A stretch of 64,000 nt of DNA, taken from Allomuricauda sp. GTDB taxonomy: Bacteria > Bacteroidota > Bacteroidia > Flavobacteriales > Flavobacteriaceae. The DNA is taken from the NCBI RefSeq assembly GCF_013911645.1, contig NZ_JACESV010000001.1, forward strand, positions 1,298,055 to 1,362,054, given 5' to 3'. A model generated the notes under the pieces. The model was not told the DNA's origin, made no database searches, and saw nothing but the letters and a program-made list of their open reading frames with translations. Of this stretch, positions 19,142-27,360 are shown piece after piece (position 1 is the stretch's first letter; each line of letters starts with the position of its first letter). The position numbers and the translations under genes were made by a program.

Positions 19142-19849
19142 ATGCAGCTTTTCTACAATCCATCGTTGGACAATAGTGCCAAGCAGTTCATTTTTCCACC
19201 CGATGAAAGCAAACACATTGTCCGGGTCTTGCGAAAATCCGAAGGAGACATTGTACACATCACCAATGGCAAAGGCTATTTGTTCGAAGCTGAAATCTTG
19301 GAGCCGGACCAAAAAAGATGCAGGGCACGTATTACTTCGCAGCGTAAATCAATTCCAAAAAGATATAAACTGCACCTAGTGGTTGCCCCTACAAAAATGA
19401 ATGACCGATATGAATGGTTCTTGGAAAAGGCTACCGAGATAGGCGTGGATGAGATTACCCCGATCATTTGCGACCACTCCGAGCGAAAAACCATTAAACT
19501 GGAACGAATGGAGCGTGTACTGCAAGCTGCCATGAAACAATCTTTGCAAACAGTTTTACCGCAAATCAACCCACCAATATCCTGCAAGGACTTTTTGGAA
19601 TCCGATACTACCGTTGGCCTAAAATTTATTGCCCATTGCCAAAATGGAGAGAAAATGGAGTTAAAACGAAGAGTGATCGCCGACAACGATGTTACGATAC
19701 TTATCGGACCCGAAGGTGATTTCTCCAAAGAAGAAATCGACCTGGCCAAAGAAAAGGGATATGTCCCCATTGCCCTGGGAAGAAATCGACTCCGCACCGA
19801 GACAGCGGCCATTGTGGCCTGCACAACAGTGGCCACGATCAACAACTAA
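19142..19849 (+). CDS. rsmE: 16S rRNA (uracil-1498-N3)-methyltransferase RsmE
   Basis: A 235-residue SPOUT-class methyltransferase that modifies U1498 of 16S rRNA. An N-terminal PUA-like domain (about 1-70) precedes the trefoil-knot domain, whose signature is visible as LIGPEGDFS, then ALGRNRLRTETAA near the C-terminus. It lies 68 bp after tsaD; the gap contains two short hairpins (CCGAC/GTCGG and CCCTC/GAGGG) without a clear T-run. Confidence 0.95.
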   Translation: MQLFYNPSLDNSAKQFIFPPDESKHIVRVLRKSEGDIVHITNGKGYLFEAEILEPDQKRCRARITSQRKSIPKRYKLHLVVAPTKMNDRYEWFLEKATEIGVDEITPIICDHSERKTIKLERMERVLQAAMKQSLQTVLPQINPPISCKDFLESDTTVGLKFIAHCQNGEKMELKRRVIADNDVTILIGPEGDFSKEEIDLAKEKGYVPIALGRNRLRTETAAIVACTTVATINN

Positions 19850-19885
19850 TGGGGACGTACTTTATTTTTTTACAAAGGAATACCC

Positions 19886-19893
19886 TATTTTTG
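19886..19893 (+). promoter_or_regulatory. Candidate -7 box for the DUF4159 gene
   Basis: TATTTTTG, a perfect match to TAnnTTTG, lies 23 bp before the ATG of the DUF4159 gene in the 67-bp gap after rsmE. No clear -33 box is seen. Confidence 0.35.
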
Positions 19894-19916
19894 AAAGGTT
19901 GGTCAACTGCTTCTAT

Positions 19917-20567
19917 ATGAAACAACATATCCATTTAATATGTACCCTACTGTTTTTTGCGGTAACTGCAACACATGCCCAACAGATTGCCGTACTCAAA
20001 TATGGCGGCGGTGGCGATTGGTACTCCAACCCCACGGCACTTCCCAACTTAATTCAATTTTGCAATACCAATATTGATACAAAGATCGATCCAGAACCGG
20101 AAACGGTGGAAGCAGGCAGCGTCTCTATTTTTAAATATCCATTTTTGCACATGACAGGGCATGGCAACGTCTTTTTCACAGATGAAGAAGTCCAGAATTT
20201 GCGAACCTATCTATTGTCCGGAGGGTTTTTACATATTGACGACAACTACGGCATGGAACCTTATCTGAAAAGGGAATTGGAAAAGGTTTTCCCGGACAAA
20301 CCCTTGGAGGAACTGGGTGCCGACCATCCCATATTTTCGCAAAAATTCAAGTTTGTGGATGGACTTCCCAAAATCCACGAGCATGATGGGAAAAGACCGC
20401 AGGCCTTTGGGGTTTTTGATCGTGGAAGATTAGTTTTGCTCTACACTTACGAGTGCGACCTTGGGGATGGCTGGGAAGATCCAAGCGTGCACAACGACCC
20501 GGAAGAAGTTCGGTTGAAAGCCTTACAAATGGGAGCCAATATTGTGGAATATGCCTTTAAAAGTTAA
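19917..20567 (+). CDS. DUF4159 domain protein, secreted
   Basis: A 216-residue protein with a signal peptide (about residues 1-22, ending HAQQ) followed by one DUF4159 domain, including FLHIDDNYGMEPY and FPDKPLEELGADHPIF. DUF4159 resembles glutamine-amidotransferase-like folds but its biochemical role is unknown. ATG 19917 is chosen because it gives a normal signal peptide, while the longer frame would run back into rsmE. It is followed after 3 bp by the AI-2E family permease, so the two are almost certainly cotranscribed. Confidence 0.85.
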   Translation: MKQHIHLICTLLFFAVTATHAQQIAVLKYGGGGDWYSNPTALPNLIQFCNTNIDTKIDPEPETVEAGSVSIFKYPFLHMTGHGNVFFTDEEVQNLRTYLLSGGFLHIDDNYGMEPYLKRELEKVFPDKPLEELGADHPIFSQKFKFVDGLPKIHEHDGKRPQAFGVFDRGRLVLLYTYECDLGDGWEDPSVHNDPEEVRLKALQMGANIVEYAFKS

Positions 20568-20570
20568 AAC

Positions 20571-21671
20571 ATGAATGCCAAAACAATCGCCAACGGAATA
20601 TTACGGGCAGTGGCCATTATGGTCGGTGTGGTTCTTTTAGGTTGGTTTTTTTACAAAATCCAGTCCGTGTTGGCGTATTTGGCCATTGCAGCGGTTTTGG
20701 CCTTGCTGGGCAGACCCATCGTATTATTCCTGCGAAGAAAGCTCAAGTTTCCCAATACCCTGGCTGTGGTAGTCACCATGATCTTTATGCTGGCCATTTT
20801 TTTAGGGATACTCGCCCTATTTATCCCCCTGATTGCCGAACAAAGTAAAAATCTGTCCCTACTGGATATTGAAGCACTTAAAGCCGACCTTAACACGCTT
20901 TACATTCAAACCTTGGACTATTTTGGTGCCTCAACAGGGAGTTTCAACACCTTGTTGAACGAATCCCGAATCGAGGAAAATGTGCTGCAAGGTTTGGATT
21001 TAGGTTTTATCCCAAATTTTCTTAACTCATTTGTCAACGCACTGAGCAATTTTAGCGTTGGCCTTTTTTCCGTTCTCTTTATTTCCTTTTTCTTTTTAAA
21101 GGATAGCAAATTGATGCAAAACGGTATTTTGACCTTTGTGCCCGATGACAAGGAAAGTAATTTGGTCAAGTCCATTGATAAAATCAATAATCTGCTCTCC
21201 AGATACTTTGCCGGGATTTTACTTCAGCTATTTATACTCTTTGTAATTTACACCATAGCACTATTGATCGTGGGCGTGGAAAATGCCATTGTTATTGCTT
21301 TCTTGTGTGCCCTGTTCAACATTATTCCTTATATAGGCCCTATCATTGGGGGAGCAATTATGATTACCCTGACCATGACGAGCTCGCTCGGGGCGGATTT
21401 CAGCACCGTTATTTTGCCAAAGGCCATGTATGTTTTTATTGGTTTAACGGTAGGTCAGCTCATTGATAATTTCTTTTCACAACCCTTTATTTTTTCCACA
21501 AGCGTAAAGTCCCACCCTCTGGAGATTTTTCTCATCATCATTATTGCAGGGCTTTTATTCGGTGTGGTCGGAATGGTGGTCGCAGTACCCGGATATACGG
21601 CCATAAAGGTTGTTTTAAAGGAGTTTTTAACGGAATATTCCTTTGTGAAGAAATTGACCAAAAACTTATAG
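20571..21671 (+). CDS. AI-2E family transporter
   Basis: A 366-residue inner-membrane protein of the TerC/YdiK/TqsA-type AI-2E exporter superfamily with about eight predicted helices: two pairs at the N-terminus, a soluble middle part (about 95-165) and a C-terminal bundle including FNIIPYIGPIIGG, a well-conserved family motif. Members have been linked to autoinducer export, Na+/H+ exchange and general solute efflux, so the substrate cannot be assigned. The ATG follows the DUF4159 stop by 3 bp, and the next gene begins 7 bp later. Confidence 0.88.
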   Translation: MNAKTIANGILRAVAIMVGVVLLGWFFYKIQSVLAYLAIAAVLALLGRPIVLFLRRKLKFPNTLAVVVTMIFMLAIFLGILALFIPLIAEQSKNLSLLDIEALKADLNTLYIQTLDYFGASTGSFNTLLNESRIEENVLQGLDLGFIPNFLNSFVNALSNFSVGLFSVLFISFFFLKDSKLMQNGILTFVPDDKESNLVKSIDKINNLLSRYFAGILLQLFILFVIYTIALLIVGVENAIVIAFLCALFNIIPYIGPIIGGAIMITLTMTSSLGADFSTVILPKAMYVFIGLTVGQLIDNFFSQPFIFSTSVKSHPLEIFLIIIIAGLLFGVVGMVVAVPGYTAIKVVLKEFLTEYSFVKKLTKNL

Positions 21672-21678
21672 CACCGGT

Positions 21679-22857
21679 TTGAACGATATTATTTTAAATA
21701 TCGGTGTCCAGGATTTTATATCAAAAAACATCTCCGCGGACACCATGTCAATTTTACTTAAAAAACCTGTTTTTGAGGGCGTTTCCCAAAAGGAGCTGGT
21801 CGATCAGATAGAAGCTAAAAAAAAGAGTCGTGATAAGCTGCCCACTTGGTTTGCCTCATCCAATATCTACTACCCAAACAAACTCAATATTGAACAAACC
21901 AGTTCCGAATCAACAGCTGAATATAAGGCCCAAATTGTACGTGGAAAAACGCTGGTAGACCTTACGGGGGGATTCGGTGTTGACAGTTACTTTTTTTCAA
22001 AAAAAATGGCTTCCGTTTTTCATTGTGAAATCAATTTGGAACTGAGTGAAATTGCAGCCCATAACTTTAAAGTTTTAGGGCAGAACAATATAAAATGCCT
22101 GCCCGAAGATGGCATTACATTTATAAAGGAATCAACACAAAATTTTGATTGGATTTATGTTGACCCCTCTAGAAGAAACGATAAAAAAGGAAAGGTTTTT
22201 CTATTAGAGGATTGCCTGCCCAATTTACCCGAACACCTCCCTTTGATTTTTGAAAGAACACAACATATTCTCGTAAAAACATCTCCACTTTTAGATATAA
22301 AAAAAGGGGTTGAGGAACTGGAATTCGTAAAAGAGGTTCATGTTGTGGCCATTAATAACGAAGTAAAGGAACTCCTCTTTATTTTAGAAAAAGGGTACAA
22401 CGGAAGCATTGGAATAAAAACCATCAATTTACTGCCAAACCGAACCGATACATTTAATTTTAAACTGGAAGAAGAACAAAATACCGCCATTGATTTTGGG
22501 GAGCCTTCCGCTTATTTGTACGAACCCAATGCCGCTATTTTAAAGTCCGGTGGGTTTAAATCCGTAGCAAAAACGTATAATCTTAAAAAACTGCACCCCC
22601 ACTCCCATTTATACTCTTCCAATAGGATTGTAGATTTTCCTGGGAGAATATTTATAATTGAAAAGACCCTTCCTTATTCCAAAAAGTCCATAAAATCAAT
22701 GGCCGTTCCAAAAGCGAACATTACAACAAGGAACTTTCCCATATCAGTTGCCGAGCTTCGCAAAAAACATAAGATTAAAGATGGCGGAAATCGTTACCTC
22801 TTTTTTACCACCGACATCAACGACAACTTGATTTTTTTGCTGTGCAAAAAGATTTAA
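21679..22857 (+). CDS. Class I SAM-dependent methyltransferase, PG_1098/THUMP-like family
   Basis: A 392-residue protein with an N-terminal helical segment, a Rossmann methyltransferase core and a C-terminal THUMP-like part. SAM motif I is LVDLTGGFGVDSYFF (about residues 95-109) and motif IV is DWIYVDPSRR; the DPSRR variant is characteristic of the PG_1098 group of Bacteroidota. RNA is the likely substrate but the target base is unknown. The start is TTG at 21679, 7 bp after the permease stop. Its stop overlaps the stop of the convergent dipeptidase gene by 4 bp. Confidence 0.82.
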   Translation: MNDIILNIGVQDFISKNISADTMSILLKKPVFEGVSQKELVDQIEAKKKSRDKLPTWFASSNIYYPNKLNIEQTSSESTAEYKAQIVRGKTLVDLTGGFGVDSYFFSKKMASVFHCEINLELSEIAAHNFKVLGQNNIKCLPEDGITFIKESTQNFDWIYVDPSRRNDKKGKVFLLEDCLPNLPEHLPLIFERTQHILVKTSPLLDIKKGVEELEFVKEVHVVAINNEVKELLFILEKGYNGSIGIKTINLLPNRTDTFNFKLEEEQNTAIDFGEPSAYLYEPNAAILKSGGFKSVAKTYNLKKLHPHSHLYSSNRIVDFPGRIFIIEKTLPYSKKSIKSMAVPKANITTRNFPISVAELRKKHKIKDGGNRYLFFTTDINDNLIFLLCKKI

Positions 22858-23576
22858 TCGTCGCATTCCCATTTAAAATTGGCGACCCTATCATTGGTGG
22901 CAGCTGAAAGGTTATAATGCCACCATTCGGTTCTGATGGACCAAAAACCGTGTGCTTCCATGGTCTCCTTAAGTAGTTTCCGGTTATCCAAAATCTCTTG
23001 TGGCAAATCCATATTATCGTGATAGGCCCTTTTCCCGAAGTAATCAAAATCGGTTCCCATATCAAGTTCGTTGCCCTCCAGGTCAACCAAGGTAATATCC
23101 ACGGCACCGCCCTTGTTGTGAATGGACCCCCTATCTGGATTGGCCACATATTGGGGGTTGGGGACAATCTCCCACATTTTGTATTGTACGGAATTGGGTC
23201 GATAACAATCAAAAAACTTGATTTTCACCCCTTTTTCCATAAAATCCTTATTGGCCTTAATCAATGCCTTTGCTGTTTTTACCCTTGTATAGCATTCGGC
23301 ACAATCATACACCTTGGCCTTTAAAAAATTATTCTCGGTGGCATAGCGCATGTCATACGCAAAATCTTCACTAAAATCGGCCAGTCGCACAAAAGTGGTA
23401 TCGGACAATCCTTCGAATGTTTTTAAAACAGGTTTTTCTTCCTTGATACTGGTGTCACTGGAAACGGAGTCCAAACGAATTGCTGTTCCGGTTTGGACAG
23501 ATTCATTTTGGCTTTTGGCTTTTTGTTTACAGCTAACCGTCAAAAGAAGACCTAGGAAAATAATCGGGTATTTCAT
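22854..23576 (-). CDS. M15D D-alanyl-D-alanine dipeptidase (VanX/DdpX-like) lipoprotein
   Basis: A 240-residue zinc peptidase. The N-terminus is a lipoprotein signal with lipobox LTVSC, which argues for ATG 23576 rather than an upstream in-frame codon. Zinc-site motifs are present: SIHNKGGAVDIT (His and Asp ligands) and EWWHYN (catalytic Glu and third ligand His). VanX-type enzymes split D-Ala-D-Ala or related dipeptides. Outside vancomycin resistance clusters, as here, peptidoglycan peptide salvage is more likely; no vanH or vanA partner is near. It follows the esterase gene by 5 bp. Confidence 0.88.
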   Translation of the reverse strand: MKYPIIFLGLLLTVSCKQKAKSQNESVQTGTAIRLDSVSSDTSIKEEKPVLKTFEGLSDTTFVRLADFSEDFAYDMRYATENNFLKAKVYDCAECYTRVKTAKALIKANKDFMEKGVKIKFFDCYRPNSVQYKMWEIVPNPQYVANPDRGSIHNKGGAVDITLVDLEGNELDMGTDFDYFGKRAYHDNMDLPQEILDNRKLLKETMEAHGFWSIRTEWWHYNLSAATNDRVANFKWECDD

Positions 23577-23581
23577 CAAAT

Positions 23582-24304
23582 TTAGTTTTTGCGTTTTTGC
23601 GCTGCCAACCAAGTATAGAGTGAGTCGGTCGTGTAAGCCCGGCTCCATGCGTTGTGGCCTACGCCCTTATATCTTGTGTAGCGGACGTCGCGGCCCATCG
23701 CCCTCAACTTTTCCACCATCTTGTCAGATTCCTCTACATGGATTACCTCATCCTCATCGCCATGAAAAACCCAGATGGGCATGTTTTTATCTATCCAATG
23801 GGCATAGGGCAAGGGCGCCATACCGCAAACTACGGCCATGGCCGCAAACTTATCCGGGTATTGCGTAGCCAGTTCCCAAGATGCGCTTCCACCCCGGCTC
23901 AATCCGGTCAAGTAAATTCTATTTTTATCCACCCTATTGGTATTGACCACGGAGTCCAATAATTGGACGACTGCGTCCGTATTCCACCATTTTTGGGCAT
24001 GGGGATTTTGTGGGGCCAAAATCAAAAAGGGAAATTGTTTGCCCTCGGCCAGCATTTTTGGCGGGCCATTATATTTGACTTCTTTGATGTCCCCTCCAGA
24101 TTCACCCCCGCCATGAAGAAACAGCAACAGGCCAAAATCCCTGTCTTCCGATGCGAAGTAGTCTTCAGGATAATAGAGGTAGTACTTTAAATTTTCTTTG
24201 GTGATGGTCTCCAGTTCGTCCTGTACCAAATGGGATTGTGCAGCACACGCCTGAAACATAAATGTACCGGCCAATAACAGTAACTTGGATAGTTTTTTTT
24301 GCAT
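23582..24304 (-). CDS. Alpha/beta-hydrolase esterase, lipoprotein
   Basis: A 240-residue secreted hydrolase of the PHB-depolymerase/prolyl-oligopeptidase-like group. The signal ends in FQAC, a plausible lipobox. The oxyanion motif is LFLHGGGE, the nucleophile elbow is GLSRGGS, and the terminal His is in GVGHNAW. The substrate is unknown; such proteins often deacetylate or deacylate carbohydrates. It sits between the nucleotidase (12 bp) and the dipeptidase (5 bp) on one strand, which suggests a three-gene operon. Confidence 0.85.
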   Translation of the reverse strand: MQKKLSKLLLLAGTFMFQACAAQSHLVQDELETITKENLKYYLYYPEDYFASEDRDFGLLLFLHGGGESGGDIKEVKYNGPPKMLAEGKQFPFLILAPQNPHAQKWWNTDAVVQLLDSVVNTNRVDKNRIYLTGLSRGGSASWELATQYPDKFAAMAVVCGMAPLPYAHWIDKNMPIWVFHGDEDEVIHVEESDKMVEKLRAMGRDVRYTRYKGVGHNAWSRAYTTDSLYTWLAAQKRKN

Positions 24305-24316
24305 TGCGGTTACAAG

Positions 24317-24838
24317 TTACAAAAGTTTGTCGGCGATATCCTTCCAAGTATCCGCACGTTCAAAGGCTGTGACCTTTGTATTATGTGGTGATGTAAACAT
24401 AATGGACCTGCCTTCAAAAGGCTTGAGGTTCTTGCTACGGTCGTCTATGAGCACATCACCCTTTAAAACATGTTTGTTTCCGCAGAGGATTCGGTTTTGC
24501 CATGGAATAAAGGGAAAATGTTTGTCCAACCAGTCCGACTTTTCCCTCAAGGACTGTGGAAACTCCATAGCTGCCGAAGCAATATATACTTCATACTTTT
24601 TGCTTAACGCCTCAAGCACTTCTTGGCTATCGGCAATTACTTTTAAATCACCAAAAAAACCATCTCGCCTAGTGTGGTCTTTTATCGATTGTTGATGTTC
24701 CTTTGGAACACATTGCCAGAATTCCTTGCCATGGCATTCTTCCAGTGTTAATTGAGCATTAAATTCTTGATTGTAAATATTTAAATGGGCATTGTAGGCA
24801 TCTGCAATTACCTCGTCCATATCAACAAAAATCGTCAT
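24317..24838 (-). CDS. 5'(3')-deoxyribonucleotidase-like HAD phosphatase
   Basis: A 173-residue HAD-superfamily phosphatase of the NT5C type. Motif I is FVDMDEVIAD with the nucleophile Asp and acid Asp at residues 6 and 8; motif III and IV regions appear as KHVLKGDVLIDDR. NT5C enzymes dephosphorylate deoxyribonucleoside monophosphates and help balance dNTP pools. It is the first gene of the minus-strand trio and is divergent from the aminotransferase gene across a 266-bp gap in which I see no other gene. Confidence 0.85.
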   Translation of the reverse strand: MTIFVDMDEVIADAYNAHLNIYNQEFNAQLTLEECHGKEFWQCVPKEHQQSIKDHTRRDGFFGDLKVIADSQEVLEALSKKYEVYIASAAMEFPQSLREKSDWLDKHFPFIPWQNRILCGNKHVLKGDVLIDDRSKNLKPFEGRSIMFTSPHNTKVTAFERADTWKDIADKLL

Positions 24839-25104
24839 GGTTTATCTTTTTTCGTGAAGTACGACAAATCTTTATAATTATTAAAACCAACCATCTAAAT
24901 CTATTGTTAACGACATTGAATTTCTTTAAAAATACTTATTGTTTTTCTAAAATTTATTTACCACGCTACAAACTTTATTGCTGGGTTTTACTTTTGGGAA
25001 ATATCCACTACCTTCACACAACGAGATTAATGGATGCCTAAAAAGCAACACAACCTAACGGATAACAAGATTTTTAGACAGCCTCCTACTTAAAACCAAC
25101 CTTA

Positions 25105-25983
25105 ATGTTGCCCAAAGGAAACTTTCCTGAAAAAGTCTATCTGAATGGAAAAATAGTAACGGCCGACAATGCCAAAATATCGGTTTTTGACCGCGGATTT
25201 TTATTCGGGGATGGTATTTACGAAGTAATGGTGCAATTGGAAAATGGCATGTTCTACAAAAAGGCACATTTGGACCGATTGCAGGACAATCTGGACAAAA
25301 TTGGCATCCCATTCAACGTCAAGGAAATTGATGATAATCTGGACGGACTTCTTCATGCGGCTGGTTTAGAAGGGGAATCGTGCTTAATTTACATGCAAGT
25401 TACCCGCGGAGTCGCCCCCAGAAAACACGCGTACCCCAAAAACGTTCCCCCTAGCGTTATGATGTATGCGCTGCCATACAATCTCCCTCCCATCAACCTT
25501 AAAAACATGAAAGCCGTTCTAGAACCCGACTTTAGATGGCACAGATGCGATATCAAATCCATTTCACTGCTAGGCAATATTATGACCAATGAAACAGCAA
25601 TGAACGCAAATACAGATGAAGCAGTTCTGGTCCGAAATGGGATGATTTCTGAAGGTTCGCACACCAATATTTTTTTTGTGGAAGATGGAAATGTAATTAC
25701 ACATCCGGTCAACGAACATATTTTGAATGGCATAAGCAGGCAGATTGTTATAAAACTCTGCAGAAAGTTGGAAATACCTGTTATTGAAAAACCCGTGGCA
25801 GAAAATGAGGTTAAAAATATGGACGAGGCCTTTTTTACCGGCACCACTACCCAAGTGGCATCCATTTCACAATTGGGTGATCATGTTTTTTATAAAAATG
25901 ATGCTATTGGAGAAGTGACAGCTAGGCTCCAAAAAGCATTTGCCGAGCTTAGAACAATGGATTCATCGCACACAACACTATAA
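25105..25983 (+). CDS. Class IV aminotransferase, D-amino-acid aminotransferase-like
   Basis: A 292-residue PLP enzyme of fold type IV. The PLP lysine is K151 in CDIKSISLLGN. RGVAPRKHAYP at 101-111 matches the RGxxxRxHxFP signature that separates D-amino-acid from branched-chain aminotransferases, and the cofactor phosphate loop is seen as GTTTQV. The expected reaction is D-alanine plus 2-oxoglutarate to pyruvate plus D-glutamate, supplying peptidoglycan precursors. The VanX-like dipeptidase across the divergent region would fit with D-alanine recycling, but that link is inferred. Confidence 0.87.
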   Translation: MLPKGNFPEKVYLNGKIVTADNAKISVFDRGFLFGDGIYEVMVQLENGMFYKKAHLDRLQDNLDKIGIPFNVKEIDDNLDGLLHAAGLEGESCLIYMQVTRGVAPRKHAYPKNVPPSVMMYALPYNLPPINLKNMKAVLEPDFRWHRCDIKSISLLGNIMTNETAMNANTDEAVLVRNGMISEGSHTNIFFVEDGNVITHPVNEHILNGISRQIVIKLCRKLEIPVIEKPVAENEVKNMDEAFFTGTTTQVASISQLGDHVFYKNDAIGEVTARLQKAFAELRTMDSSHTTL

Positions 25984-26000
25984 AATAAATATACTTGATT

Positions 26001-27293
26001 ATGAAACAACTCACATTCGGTCTCATTATGATCTTTAGTCTGTTATCCGGTTCGATAATGGCCCAGGAAGAAATTGAAAAAAAATACACCAAGGAAGTAG
26101 AACGCTTGGCCAAGAAAAAACAGGTCAAGAAAGCTTTTGAATTGATAAAGAACCAAAAAAATCAAACTACGGAAGACCTGATTACTTTAACAGAGGTTTT
26201 GGCCCCTCCTTTTATGGAAGATGAACGGGGAAAGGTTTTTGCCAAAATGTTGAAAGAAGCAGGTGTTGATAGCATTTGGACGGACAAGGTAGGGAATGTC
26301 ATCGGGTTGCGAAAAGGTACATCCGGCCAATCGGGCTATGTTGGGGTAGATGCCCACTTGGATGTAGTTTTCCCAGAGGGAACCGATGTTACTGTTAAAA
26401 AAGTGGGGGACACCTTAAAAGCCCCGGGAATTGGCGATGACACACGTGGCCTGGCCATGCTCATCAGCATGCTCAAAGCCATGAACAAGGCAGATATAAA
26501 AACTGAAAAAGATGTATTGATCGTAGGGTCCGTTGGTGAGGAAGGCCTTGGAGACCTACGGGGCATGAAATATATGTTCAATGAATCGGGATTGGACATT
26601 GATTCTTGGATTGCTATTGATGGTGGTGGTTTGGGAAGAATAAGCAACGCTGGATTGGGCTCCAAACGCTATAAATTGCTCATAAAAGGGCAAGGCGGAC
26701 ATTCTTGGGGGGCCTTTGGTCTTGCCAACCCCCATCATGCTTTGGGAAAAGCTATAGCTGTATTTTCCAAGGATGCATGGGCATATACTTCCGGGGATAT
26801 CCCTAAAACAAGTTTTAATGTTGGTAGAATTGGGGGGGGTACTTCTGTAAATTCCATTCCATTTGAGTCTTGGATGGAAGTTGATATGCGTGCCATCGAC
26901 CCCAAAAACCTTGATGAAATCGAGTCCATCTTTAAAGCCTCCGTGGAAAAAGCCATTACGGAATACAATGCCAGCGGTGTACGCGGCGAAGTTAGCTACG
27001 AGCTCATAAAAATTGGTGATAGGCCATCTGGGGAACTGCCTGCCTCACTGCCCTTGATCCAAAGAACCATGGCTGCCACCAAGTATTTTGGGGAGACCCC
27101 GCGTTTGGGGCGCGGCTCAACCAACATCAATATACCGGTTTCCAAAGGAATTCCGTCCGTTTGTATTGGTCGTGGAGGACAAGGAGGCGGGGCCCATTCC
27201 TTGCACGAGTGGTACTTGAACGATGAAGAGGGCGATGAATCCATTCAATTGGCATTGTTGATCACATTATCTCAGGCGGGACTTAGCAAATAG
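26001..27293 (+). CDS. M20 family metallopeptidase, secreted
   Basis: A 430-residue zinc exo- or dipeptidase of the M20/M25/M40 family with a signal peptide (about 1-21, cleavage near IMAQ). Metal ligands are visible in VDAHLDVV, GIGDDTRGLA, GEEGLGD and the C-terminal GGGAHSLHEWY; the dimerisation-domain motif GQGGHSWGAFG is present. ATG 26001 is chosen over a TTG six bases upstream because it gives a standard signal peptide. It lies 17 bp after the aminotransferase gene and is followed by a strong hairpin terminator, so the two form a short operon. Confidence 0.9.
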   Translation: MKQLTFGLIMIFSLLSGSIMAQEEIEKKYTKEVERLAKKKQVKKAFELIKNQKNQTTEDLITLTEVLAPPFMEDERGKVFAKMLKEAGVDSIWTDKVGNVIGLRKGTSGQSGYVGVDAHLDVVFPEGTDVTVKKVGDTLKAPGIGDDTRGLAMLISMLKAMNKADIKTEKDVLIVGSVGEEGLGDLRGMKYMFNESGLDIDSWIAIDGGGLGRISNAGLGSKRYKLLIKGQGGHSWGAFGLANPHHALGKAIAVFSKDAWAYTSGDIPKTSFNVGRIGGGTSVNSIPFESWMEVDMRAIDPKNLDEIESIFKASVEKAITEYNASGVRGEVSYELIKIGDRPSGELPASLPLIQRTMAATKYFGETPRLGRGSTNINIPVSKGIPSVCIGRGGQGGGAHSLHEWYLNDEEGDESIQLALLITLSQAGLSK

Positions 27294-27301
27294 CATATAA
27301 A

Positions 27302-27341
27302 TAAACATGGTTTGCTCTTTTGAGTGAGCAAACCATGTTTA
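27302..27341. terminator. Bidirectional hairpin terminator
   Basis: A perfect 16-bp stem (27302-27317 with 27326-27341) around an 8-base loop stands in the gap between two convergent genes, the plus-strand M20 peptidase and the minus-strand FG-GAP lipoprotein. Short A/T-rich flanks on both sides fit termination in either direction. Confidence 0.75.
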
Positions 27342-27360
27342 TCTAATTTCGACTAAAAAG

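Noticed and set aside
19276..19845. 189-residue minus-strand open frame
   Set aside because: Antisense to rsmE, whose SPOUT motifs are intact.
25055..25085. IS terminal repeat near the aminotransferase gene
   Set aside because: Only a single end resembling the 51969-52078 repeat was found, with no partner nearby and no transposase, so it is not called as an element.
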